From: Anaeromyces robustus
Taxonomy: Eukaryota > Neocallimastigomycota > Neocallimastigomycetes > Neocallimastigales > Neocallimastigaceae
Assembly (NCBI GenBank): GCA_002104895.1
Contig: MCFG01000005.1
Location: 1 to 50,000, forward strand
Length of the DNA: 50,000 nt
Reading direction: 5' to 3'
The notes below the pieces were generated by a model. The model saw only the letters and a list, made by a program, of their open reading frames with translations. It was not told the DNA's origin and did not search any database. Below, in pieces: positions 11,026 to 23,103 of the stretch. Made by a program: the position numbers and the translations under genes. Numbering within the stretch: the first letter of the stretch is position 1; each line of letters begins with the position of its first letter.

Positions 11026-12468
11026 TTACCACCAGTCACCGTGAATCTTCATGGCGTTACAAACCTTAATAAAACCAGTAATGTTAGCACCTTGGACAAG
11101 AGATGGAAGAGCAGAAACAGCACTATCAGCCTTGTTAGCAGAGGATTTAACAACAGAACCTAAGTTTTCACGAGTGTAAAGAGCAGAGTTATCAACAGAT
11201 TCATTGAAAATGTTAGTCATGATGTTGTTTAATTCTTGGTCAACACGTTCTGGAGCCCAAGTCATACGTTGAGAGTTTTGAGCCATTTCAAGAGCAGAAA
11301 CAGCAACACCACCAGCGTTAGAAGCCTTACCTGGAGCATACCATAATGGAGCAGCTGGTTTACCGGCCTTAACAGATTCATTGTAGGCAACACGAAGAGC
11401 TTCCATCTTTTGAACGGCAGCATCAGTGGAACCCATGTTAGAACCTTCAGCAATAAGGAAACAACCAGCCTTAACTAAAGCTTCAACATCATCAGCATCA
11501 TTTTCATTTTGAGTAGCACATGGAAGAGCAATATCAACCTTCTTAAGGTTCTTCCATGGTCTTTGATTTGGTAACCAAGTGAAACGGTCATCCTTAATTT
11601 CTTCAAGAGAACCCTTTCTAACCTTAAGGTCAGCAATAACAGCAATATCTTCATTAGTGAATGGCTTAGATGGATCCTTAACAATAAGAGCACCACGAGA
11701 GTCAGATAATGAAAGAACAACAGCACCAAGGTTAATTAATTTTTGAGCAGCGAATTGAGCAACATTACCAGAACCAGAAACGGCACAGTATTTACCCTTA
11801 ATATCCTTACCCATGTAAGTAAGCATGTTAAGAACAAAGTAAATTAAACCGTAACCAGTAGCTTCTGGACGGATGAAGGAACCGTTAAGACCGAAACGAG
11901 TATCCTTACCAGTAAGGACACCAAAGTCACGCTTTTGTTGAAGACGCTTGTAGGCACCATATAAGAAACCAACTTCACGACCACCAACACCAATATCACC
12001 AGCTGGAACATCAATATCAGCACCAATGTGACGGTGAAGTTCAGTCATGAAAGCTTGACAGAATCTTCTAATTTCATTGTCAGACTTGTCATGTGGATCG
12101 AAATCAGAACCACCCTTACCACCACCAATTGGAAGACCGGTTAAAGCGTTCTTGAAGATTTGTTCAAAACCTAAGAATTTAAGAATTGAAAGATTAACAG
12201 TTGGATGGAATCTTAAACCACCCTTGTATGGACCAATAGCAGAATTGAATTGGACACGGTAACCACGGTTAACTCTGCAGTTACCCTTGTCATCTTCCCA
12301 AGTAACACGGAAAGAGATAACTCTTTCTGGTTCAACAATAACTGGAATACATTTTTTAAAATCTGGGTTCTTTTCAAAAACAGTAGATTCAGTTAAAGAT
12401 TTAAGAATTTCATCACGAGCTTGTTCGAATTCTGGTTCGATACCGTGAGATAAGTTGAATTCAGACAT
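11026..12468 (-). CDS. NADP-type glutamate dehydrogenase, 480 aa
   Basis: This enzyme makes glutamate from 2-oxoglutarate and ammonium using NADPH and is the main entry point for ammonium nitrogen in fungi. The single uninterrupted frame has the usual length for the short hexameric family. Visible motifs are YKGGLRFHP at 81-89, the catalytic-lysine loop GGGKGG at 115-120 (K118), PAGDIGVGGRE around 155-165 with catalytic Asp at D158, and the dinucleotide-binding SGSGNV at 231-236. The NADP assignment rests on similarity to short fungal and bacterial enzymes, not on a tested residue. Codons differ sharply from neighbouring genes: TTC, GAC, AAG, GCC and ACC are frequent, as expected for a very highly expressed gene. 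There is no targeting peptide, so a cytosolic enzyme is likely. The start lies after an A-rich leader (ATTAATAAAAAG). Confidence 0.97.
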   Translation of the reverse strand: MSEFNLSHGIEPEFEQARDEILKSLTESTVFEKNPDFKKCIPVIVEPERVISFRVTWEDDKGNCRVNRGYRVQFNSAIGPYKGGLRFHPTVNLSILKFLGFEQIFKNALTGLPIGGGKGGSDFDPHDKSDNEIRRFCQAFMTELHRHIGADIDVPAGDIGVGGREVGFLYGAYKRLQQKRDFGVLTGKDTRFGLNGSFIRPEATGYGLIYFVLNMLTYMGKDIKGKYCAVSGSGNVAQFAAQKLINLGAVVLSLSDSRGALIVKDPSKPFTNEDIAVIADLKVRKGSLEEIKDDRFTWLPNQRPWKNLKKVDIALPCATQNENDADDVEALVKAGCFLIAEGSNMGSTDAAVQKMEALRVAYNESVKAGKPAAPLWYAPGKASNAGGVAVSALEMAQNSQRMTWAPERVDQELNNIMTNIFNESVDNSALYTRENLGSVVKSSANKADSAVSALPSLVQGANITGFIKVCNAMKIHGDWW

Positions 12469-13351
12469 CTTTTTATTAATTTATAATTTTTTTGGTATAT
12501 TATTTAAAAAGTATTTTACAATTTTTTTTGTTATATAAATATATAACTATTTTTAAAAAATTTTTGAGTGAAGAATTAATAAAAAATGGAAAATTTTAAT
12601 CATATTTATACCTTATTCAAAAATTAAAGTCTTTTACTTTTTTGTATAATTAAAAAAATAAAATAAAATATAAAAAAATAAAATAAATAATAAATAAAAA
12701 CAAATTAATATATGATTTAATATATTTAAATATATATATTTAAATATATTAAAATATATACTACAATATAAAATTTTTCTTTATTATTTTTTTTTATATT
12801 TTAATATTTATAATCTTGGTAGCAAAAAAAATTTTTTTTTTGATAGGAATTATACATATATTAAAAAAATTTTTTATTATATTCATATATGGAATACAAT
12901 AATTGAAATATATAGAATCAATATATTATTCTATATATTTCAATTTATTTAATTTGTCTCTAAAAAACCACATTTTATTTAATTCACAAATATAATAATA
13001 TTATATTATATATTTTATAATATATTATATAATAAATATATATAATAATTATAATATTAATATATTCATAATTATCAATTCATTTATTTATCTAAAATAA
13101 TTGTTTTTTATTATAAAATGATAAGCAAAAAAAAAGAAAATAAAACACCATATATTAAATAAATACTTCCAATATAATATTAATATACACATTAATTATT
13201 ATTTGTAAAAGATTTACTTTATCTAAAAATTTAAACTCTTGATAAAGAATTATTCCTCAGTAAAATACTAGGTTCTTTCCTTTTTTGGTTAGCTTTGCTT
13301 TTTTTTTTAATTCTGTTTAAAAACTAAACCTATAATAAATATTTCATATTC

Positions 13352-13367
13352 ATTTATTTATTTATTT

Positions 13368-13430
<63 letters not shown>

Positions 13431-13432
13431 TT
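13352..13432. repeat. (TTTA)n microsatellite
   Basis: About 80 bp of nearly uninterrupted TTTA units. Confidence 0.95.
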
Positions 13433-15061
13433 AATTTTCTAATTCCATTATATTATAATAAATGGTGTAATAATATTATTAAATATATTGATATATATTT
13501 TACAATATTATAATATATATACTATTCAACCATTAAATAGTAAAATTCTTTATTTCAAAATAAAAAACATTTTTTGTATGTTCGATATAAATTAAAAAAA
13601 AAATTAAAAAAATTAAAACAATTATCTAAACTATCAAAATAATAAAAAATAAAAAATAAAAAATATAAAAAAAATATACAATGTTTATATTTAAATTGTA
13701 GTTTAACTTTTTTTTAATGGTTTATATATTGAACATTACTATAAAAAATGTATTAATAAAATCAAAAAAAAATGGTTAAAATATTAAATATTTATATTTT
13801 TCTTAACTTATATAATAACAAGTAATAATTTTAATTTTCAAATATTTTTTATATAATATTTTTATCATTTATAAAAAATTTATAAAAATTATTTATTAAT
13901 TGTTTTTTTTTTTTTTTTATTATAAATTATTTGTATTATCAAAAAAAAAAAAAACGTTTTTTAATTAAATATTTAAAATTATCTTGATATTTAATTAAAA
14001 AAAAAATTAGTGATAATAAATAAATAAATAAATATTATATAAAATTAAATAAATAATATATAATTAATAAATATATAAATAATAAATATATAAATAAATA
14101 ATATTTATAATTATTTTTTATATTAATTAAAATTAATATATAATTTTTATCAAGTAATATTATTGGTTATAATTTTTAAAAAGATAACTAAATTTAAAAA
14201 TTAATAAATTAAAAAATTGAAAAATTAAAAATTTAAAAAAAAAAAAAAAATGGAAAAATAAAAAGAATGAGATTACTAAACAATCAATTGTATACTGTAC
14301 TAACTTATTAATTAAATACATTATTATAATAATAATAATAATTATTATTATTATTATTATTAATGTAAAAGAAAAAAAGAAAAAGAAAAAAAAAAATTAA
14401 GACATATAAAATTTTTAAAAAAAAAAAAAATAGAAAGAGAAAAAAAAAACGAAATAAAATTAATAAATAGAAAAAAAAAAAAAAAAAAAAAAAGTTAAAA
14501 AAAAACATAAAAATAATTTTTAAAGAATGTGAAAAAAAAAATAAAATAAAAAATAAAAATTAATATGGATAAAAAATAATTTAAAATTCTACGTTAATTA
14601 AAATTTAAAATTTTTTTGTACAATGATAAAAAAATTTTTTGTTTTTATGTTTATTTCTTTTATGTTTATGGAATGTCATCTAAGATTACATAATAAATGG
14701 AATGAAAATAATTTAATAAGACTTATTATTATATTGTTGTTTCTTTGATTCTTTATTTCATTATTTCTGTATAATTTAATATAATAAATAAATAAATATA
14801 ATAAAAATGAAATAAAAAAAATTAAAATAAAATAAAATTATTAAATAATATATAATGTATTTTATTACTGATTATTAAATGAAATAAAGAATTAAAGTAA
14901 ACAGTAATCATTGTTTAAATTGTAGGAAATTCTTTTAAAAAATTTAGATTACATTATAAATATAAATTAAATAAATGAAATAAATAAGAGATATATTAAA
15001 TCTTAATTTTTTTGATAATTTCTTTTTTAAAAGAAAAATAAAGTAATGATAATAAAGATCA

Positions 15062-15063
<2 letters not shown>

Positions 15064-15102
<39 letters not shown>
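15064..15102. repeat. (TA)n dinucleotide array
   Basis: About 18 uninterrupted TA units. Confidence 0.9.
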
Positions 15103-15103
<1 letters not shown>

Positions 15104-15208
15104 AATATAAATAAAGTAAAATTATAAAAAAAATAAAAGAATTATCTTCCATATGACCATTTATATATAAAAGATTCTTCATATGACTATTAGTTTAATA
15201 TCATTATT

Positions 15209-15231
15209 ATCTATCAATATTATTCCGCTAT
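15209..15231. repeat. 23-bp direct repeat, copy 1
   Basis: The sequence begins ATCTATCAATATTATTCCG and recurs exactly at 15344-15366. Both copies are followed, after one to three bases, by a short A-rich stretch ending in ATCAA. The CCG triplet makes the match unlikely to be composition alone. Confidence 0.85.
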
Positions 15232-15343
15232 TAGATCAAAGAACTTAATAATAAACATAAATATATATATATATATATTTATATAGATAACTCAAACTAT
15301 ATAGAATTTAGTAATTAATTCATTATTTAATGATCTCTATGTA

Positions 15344-15366
15344 ATCTATCAATATTATTCCGCTAT
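15344..15366. repeat. 23-bp direct repeat, copy 2
   Basis: This is an exact copy of 15209-15231, offset by 135 bp. Confidence 0.85.
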
Positions 15367-18300
15367 AAAATCAATAAATTGAAAAAAAAAAGAAAATAAT
15401 ATATATAAAAATATATTGATAATTTACTATGGATATTTGATATATCAAATAATTATTCCACAAGTAACATGCTTAACATGATTATTGCATAAATCTTATA
15501 ATATATTCATTATTTATTTAATATATAATACTTTTATTAAATATATATATATTTATTTTTGATAAATATAATGATAATATGGCATCAATGTAATAATTAT
15601 TAGATTAGATTATTAATCAATAAATATAATGAATTCTTAATTATATTAATCTGTCATTTTTATATATTTATCGCTTGTCAATTTATATATTTTATAAATG
15701 TTCACATAAATATGTAAATAAATAATAATATAAATAATTAATAATATGATTTATATTATTATTAATTCAAATATATATTATAATATTATAATATTATTTA
15801 AATTAATACATTTAAATCATTTTTTTTAAAAAAATTTTTTTTATTAAAATAAATATACATATTATATAAAATATTGTGCATTATGGGTTGTTTTTTCGTA
15901 AATAAAATTGATTTAATTGAATGATACCAAAATATTAAGACAAAAAAAAATTGAAATTTAAATATTAAAATTCATCTGTAATTAAATAGAATAATAATAC
16001 TGGAATTAAGATGAAATATAATTAAAAGTATTTAATAATAAATTTAGAAAATATATTTAATATTTTGAAACAAAATAATAATTAATTAATTAATTTATAT
16101 TGTTCTATGTTCTACCTTAGTTTTATATATAATTTTGAATATTTATTTTTTTTTATGTATATACATATAATTATTTTTTTTTTTTGAATGTCTATATTTT
16201 CTATCTTAATATTTGTAACATATTATATAAATATTTATAAAATATGTCATAAATATTAAGAGAAATCATTCAATAGCATCTAATTATAATATATATAAAT
16301 ATTTTATTATATATACATATTTAATTATCATATATAATAATATTTTATTACATATAAATGATATAACATAATCAGTATTACTTATTATTATATTTTATTA
16401 TTTATAATATGATATATATTATTTTCGTATAAACTAAATCTTCAAAATAAATATTATTAATTTGTATTATGTATACAGTTTATAAATTAAATTACTTAAA
16501 ACAATTAAAGAAAAATCAAATTTTTGAGTTTTTCTATTTTGATTTTTTAATTTGGTTTTGTTCAGCTATAATTATTATAATAAGAATATCATAATAGATT
16601 TAAATTATTTTAAAAATAATTATATATCTCAAAGGGTTAGTGAATTAATATAATCTAATTCTAATCCTTTAGATACACAGAAAAAATTTAAAAATTTAAA
16701 ATTTTAAAGTTTTTAAAGTTTAATTTATTTAAAATTATCAAACATTTATGTAACATATAATATATTATAATAGTTTTATATAAATAAATATATTTAAAAT
16801 ATATTAATATATATTATTTACCTCCTTATTTAATATAATAATATATTATATATTGTATAACAATAACTGAGCCAATAAAAGTGTAATATTAACTATGATT
16901 AAATTAATTTATTCTTTATTATTTAAAAAAGAATCTCCTTTTGAATGATTATTACTATTAATTATTTGATCCAATAAATTTATAATTTTATAGTTGAAAT
17001 CAATATAAATATATTAAAACAATAAATATAAAAATTTAAGATGATTTTTTTTTATATAATAAAAAATTTTGATTATTATAAAAAATAATAATAAAAAATT
17101 ATAATTGTTAAAAAAAGAAAATACATATTTAATAAAAATAAAAAGAATAATGATAATGATAATGATAATAATAATAGTAATGAGAATTATAATAAATAAT
17201 AATAAATATTTATTAATTATATTTATATAATATAGTTCATCAACTGTTAAATTTTTTAAAATAATATAATCATAATTATAGAATATTTGTTTGTTATATA
17301 CATAATTGTAATTGTATAACTTTTTTTAATAGTTTATTAATAAACCAATTTAAAGGATTAATTAAAAGTAATATAAAATATAAAAAAAAAAAGAACATAA
17401 TTTAATTTTTTATTCTGTAGTACCAAAAGTTTAAAAATAATTGTTATTAATATATTAATTTATAATAAATAAAAAATAAAAAATAATAAAAAAAATGTAA
17501 CAAAAACAAATAGTAAAAAAAAAAAAATTTTTATTATTTATTAAGGAAACATTATTTAATAATATTAATTTGTATTTTATTTCTATTATAATTATTTTTT
17601 ATTCCTTTTTTTTTTAATTTTTAAATTTTATTTAATTTCGTATTTCAGTAAATCATAATTTATAAAAAAAATAATATAAAACTTAACAATACTATTTAAC
17701 AATCATAATTATCTATTTATATTATTATACAACATACATTATTTTAATTTATAAATTATTTAATTCAAATTAACATAATTTATTTATAATTTATATTTTT
17801 TTATCAGTAAATTATTACTAGATAAAATAACTTATAAATTTCAAATTCAAATTCAAATTCAAATTTAATTTCAAAATCAATAATTCATAAATAATACTAT
17901 CTTTTGTTAGATTTATTTAAAAATTTATAAAATTCATATATTACATTTATAATTAATTCAATTAATTTAATGATTAATTAAGACTTTTTTTTTACCATTA
18001 TATTAACAATTTATAATCATTTTAGAATTTTTTAAAATATTACACCATATTTCTTATACTCATATTCTTATTTAATATTTCACATATTTTATTTATAAGT
18101 CCAATTTAAAATAAATATTATTTAAATAATAACGCATAATTAAATTTAATTACATATTATTTAAATAATAAAACCTTAAAATTAATTTAAATTAAGACTC
18201 AACATATTCATAATTATTTCATAATTAGACTATATAAAGTATTTATATATATCTTTTTTTAAATATTTTATAAATATATATTTATATTAATTATATATAT

Positions 18301-18474
18301 TATATTATTATACATTATTAACTTATTTATTTATTTTTTTTCATTTCATTATTATTTCATTTCATTATTATATAACTTTTAATTTTCAATTCAATATGAA
18401 TTATTCTTTTTTTTATTAAAAAAAAAAAAAAAAAAAAAAAATTAATAGTGACTTCAATAATTATAAAGTAAAAT

Positions 18475-21400
18475 ATGGCAAAAATATCAATTATTCATAA
18501 AATATCTACAGATACAAATATTTCATCTTATATTAATAATCATAATTCAAATCATAATTTAATTTTTAAAACCGATAGTCATTCTAATTCAAATATAAAT
18601 TTAAATCAATTTCCATATGAAATTATAAAAAGAATACTAGTTAATACTGATTTACAAACTTCTATAAATTTTTCGTCATTATGTCGTCGTTTTAGACAAA
18701 TTGGTATTCCTTTTAAATTCATTCAAAAGGCATTAATTGATAAAGATTTAGCTTTATTTAAATCACATAGTTTTCTCGAATATTTATATCATTATTATAC
18801 AAAACCATCCTTTATTAATTATTTATTAAACCATCATGGTCATTGTTCATACTTTTTAAATAAAGAACAATTAAAAACTATTTATGAGTCAGTAAAATTT
18901 AATCAAACTCGTTCTAGTGATTTTTCTTTTAATAATAATTGTTGTATTATTCGTTCAGCTGAAATAGGTGATGAAAGATTATTTCGTTTCTTTTTAAGTC
19001 AAGATCCTTACCATTATCCAATACTATTAGCAACTTCATATTCTAAATCGCTTATTTCAGATAATAATTATTATATAAATCATATTCATCCATCAGATAT
19101 CATAAATACTTTCAATAATTTTAATTATGAAGGCAATAATGATGATAAGAGTAATCATTTTCTTTCACTACAAAATTCCATTTATAACAACTGTCCTTCC
19201 CTAAATGATAAATTAGTAAATTCTAAACATTTATTCTATACCAATTATTTATATCCTTATACCCTTTATTATTACCAAAAATCATATTTAAATTCTTTAC
19301 CAAATTTAAAGGATGATATCCAATATAATCATTATCATTGCCAATGTGGTTTAATAAAAACGGATAATCAAATTTTAAATTCGTATAATTATCCTTTTTT
19401 ATGTAATTGTCATAATCCTAATACAAATATAAATACAAATATAAATATTATAAATACTAATTTTTTATCTAATTCATTAATTACGGAATCCATTGATAAT
19501 AAACATCAAAATTCATTAAATAATAATAATAATAATAATTATAATTATATTAATAATAACAACAACAACAACAACAACAATGATTATAATAATTATAATA
19601 ATAATAATATAAAAAACAACAACTCTAATAATAATAATATTTCAGGAAGTCATTGTTCTATACCAGGATGTAATTGTTACTATCGTCAAGAAGAAAATGA
19701 AGAAAGTAAAAAACAACAATTAAAAAAGCAACAACTTCATCAAGATGATATTATTCGTTTATCAAGGGGAAAACATATTTGTATTAATACATCAGATAAA
19801 AGTGATCGTGCTTTTTGTCAAGCATGTGCTAATGGCCATATTGAAATTGTTAAATTATTACTTTCTATTACTCATCCAAGATTAATTAATACCCAAGCAC
19901 ATAATAATTATGCTATAATAAATGCTGCATCTAATGGTCATGTAGAAGTCGTTAAATTACTTCTTAGTTTAAAAGAGGATAGAAAAATTGATATATCAGC
20001 TAATGATTATGCTGCTTTTGTTTGGGCTTGTTGTTATGGTCATTTAGAAGTAGTAAAAGAACTTTTAAAAGAACCTAATATTAATACCCAAGCTCAAAAT
20101 AATTCAGCTTTTATATGGGCATGTAATAATGGAAAATTAGAAATTGTTAAATTACTTTTAAGTTTAAAAGGAAAATTAGCTATTAATCCTGTAGCTCAAA
20201 ATAATAGAGCTATTGTTAGTGCTTGTAATATGGGAAATATACAAATTGTTAAAGCATTATTAGAATATGGAGAGGAAGAAGAAAAAGAAGAAAAAGAAAA
20301 AGAAGAAAATGAAAATGAAAATATAAGTGATTATTATAATGAAAATAATCATGATGATAATAATAATGAAAATAATTCAAATGAATCATCGAAAAGAGTT
20401 AAAATTAAAGTAGATCCAACAGTTAATAATAATCAAGCTTTTATTACAGTATGTTCAAATGGTTCAATTGAAATAATTAAAATGCTTTTAGCATTAGAAG
20501 GTGAAAGGGCTATTAATCCAATAGATCAAGACAATGAAGCATTTATTAATGCCTGTACTAATGGTCATCAAAAAATTGTTGAATTATTATTAAATTTAAA
20601 AGGAGAATATGAAGTTGATCCATCTGCTCAGGATAATAAAGCTTTTATACGTGCTTGTTCTTATGGTAATTTAAATATTGTCCGTTTATTATTATCTTTA
20701 CCATTAAGTAAAGGAATTGATCCAACTGCTCAACAAAATTTAGCTTTTATTAATGCTTGTTTATGTGGTTATTATGATATCGTTAAAGAATTATTGAATT
20801 TATCTCATATAGATTATTATTGTTATGATAATGATACCAATGCCAATAACGATGCCAATAACAATTACAACAATAACAATAATATTAGCAACATTAACAA
20901 TAATGATAATAGTAATAAAAATAGTAATAGTGATGATGATAATAGGATAAACAAAGAAAAAATAAAAGAAGACTGTAGTTCTCAGTATATAAATGAAAAT
21001 ATAAAAGAAGATAATTGTTCTAGTTATGAAAAATGTGAGAATATATCTAATGATGATAATATTATATATTCTCCTATTAATAACGATAAAAAAGATCAAC
21101 AAGATACTTCAGAAATAAAAACTGAAATTAATAATATATCTGATTTAAGTGATAACGAAGAAGATATTAATATCATTAAAAAAGATGAAAATTGGAGTAG
21201 TAGTAGTAATAGTAATAGTAATAATAGTGAGAATAATAATATTAAAAAGATATTAAAACCAATTAATCCAAATGATAGAGATAATCAAGCCTTCATTGAA
21301 GCGTGTAGTTATGGACAAGAAAAAATAGTTCAATTATTATTATCATTAAAAGATAAGTATAGAGTTGATCCATCTGCCCAAAATTATCAAGCATTAATTA

Positions 21401-21588
21401 AAGCTGCTATTAATGGTCATCAAAATGTTGTAAAATTAATTTTATCTATTCATGATGATAGAAAAATAAATGAAAAAGAACCTATAGAAACAGCAATTCG
21501 TTTAGTTAATGATTATAACTATTCACAAAAACAAAATTATCAAACCATTTTATCTTATTTAAAGGATTATTTAACTAAGATTGAATAA
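18475..21588 (+). CDS. F-box and ankyrin-repeat protein, 1037 aa
   Basis: The N-terminus has an F-box-like segment at about 44-85 (LNQFPYEIIKRIL, then SLCRRFR), which would contact Skp1 in an SCF ubiquitin ligase. A second region at about 160-180 (RSAEIGDERLFRFFL) looks like a lone degenerate ankyrin unit. About eleven ankyrin-type repeats of 33-34 residues run from about 444 to 1005, each with a core like NxAFIxACxxGHxxIVKLLL. Two low-complexity inserts interrupt the array: an acidic Glu/Asn insert at about 597-650 after repeat 5 and an Asn/Asp/Ser insert at about 778-930 after repeat 9. Two small Cys/His clusters (HCQCG to CNCH at about 284-312, and HCSIPGCNC near 392-402) precede the array and might bind metal. 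There is no intron and no transmembrane segment. A substrate adaptor role is inference from the architecture; the target is unknown. Confidence 0.88.
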   Translation: MAKISIIHKISTDTNISSYINNHNSNHNLIFKTDSHSNSNINLNQFPYEIIKRILVNTDLQTSINFSSLCRRFRQIGIPFKFIQKALIDKDLALFKSHSFLEYLYHYYTKPSFINYLLNHHGHCSYFLNKEQLKTIYESVKFNQTRSSDFSFNNNCCIIRSAEIGDERLFRFFLSQDPYHYPILLATSYSKSLISDNNYYINHIHPSDIINTFNNFNYEGNNDDKSNHFLSLQNSIYNNCPSLNDKLVNSKHLFYTNYLYPYTLYYYQKSYLNSLPNLKDDIQYNHYHCQCGLIKTDNQILNSYNYPFLCNCHNPNTNINTNINIINTNFLSNSLITESIDNKHQNSLNNNNNNNYNYINNNNNNNNNNDYNNYNNNNIKNNNSNNNNISGSHCSIPGCNCYYRQEENEESKKQQLKKQQLHQDDIIRLSRGKHICINTSDKSDRAFCQACANGHIEIVKLLLSITHPRLINTQAHNNYAIINAASNGHVEVVKLLLSLKEDRKIDISANDYAAFVWACCYGHLEVVKELLKEPNINTQAQNNSAFIWACNNGKLEIVKLLLSLKGKLAINPVAQNNRAIVSACNMGNIQIVKALLEYGEEEEKEEKEKEENENENISDYYNENNHDDNNNENNSNESSKRVKIKVDPTVNNNQAFITVCSNGSIEIIKMLLALEGERAINPIDQDNEAFINACTNGHQKIVELLLNLKGEYEVDPSAQDNKAFIRACSYGNLNIVRLLLSLPLSKGIDPTAQQNLAFINACLCGYYDIVKELLNLSHIDYYCYDNDTNANNDANNNYNNNNNISNINNNDNSNKNSNSDDDNRINKEKIKEDCSSQYINENIKEDNCSSYEKCENISNDDNIIYSPINNDKKDQQDTSEIKTEINNISDLSDNEEDINIIKKDENWSSSSNSNSNNSENNNIKKILKPINPNDRDNQAFIEACSYGQEKIVQLLLSLKDKYRVDPSAQNYQALIKAAINGHQNVVKLILSIHDDRKINEKEPIETAIRLVNDYNYSQKQNYQTILSYLKDYLTKIE

Positions 21589-22835
<1,247 letters not shown>

Positions 22836-22845
22836 CAATAATAAC

Positions 22846-22905
<60 letters not shown>

Positions 22906-23100
22906 TAATAATAATAAAATAATAATAATAAAATAATAATAATAAAATGATAATAATAAAATAATAATAATAAAATAATAATAATAAAATAATAATAATA
23001 AAATAATAATAATAAAATAATAATAATAAAATAATAATAATAATAATAGTAATAATAACAATAATAATAATAATAACAATAATAATAATAAAAATAATAA
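22836..23100. repeat. (AAT)n array with a 14-bp higher-order unit, directly upstream of the ZIP start
   Basis: The array is AAT-based, but from about 22900 to 23035 it is organised as a 14-bp unit (AAAATAATAATAAT) repeated about eight to nine times, one copy carrying ATG in place of ATA. It ends within a few bases of the ATG at 23104, so it lies in the 5' UTR or core promoter of the transporter gene. Confidence 0.9.
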
Positions 23101-23103
23101 AAG

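Larger units (their letters stand above)
12469..18474. other. Six-kilobase gene-free AT-rich region
   Basis: The first few hundred bases are the GDH upstream region and the last few hundred the upstream region of the F-box/ankyrin gene. Between them are (TTTA)n and (AT)n arrays, a 23-bp direct repeat pair at 15209 and 15344, and otherwise unstructured AT-rich DNA. I found no gene on either strand. Confidence 0.6.

Noticed and set aside
15905-16285. Possible MITE: ATTGAATGAT near 15916 and ATCATTCAAT near 16265 as inverted ends
   Set aside because: Only about ten bases match well, the rest needs gaps, no target duplication is seen, and AT-rich DNA gives such pairs by chance.
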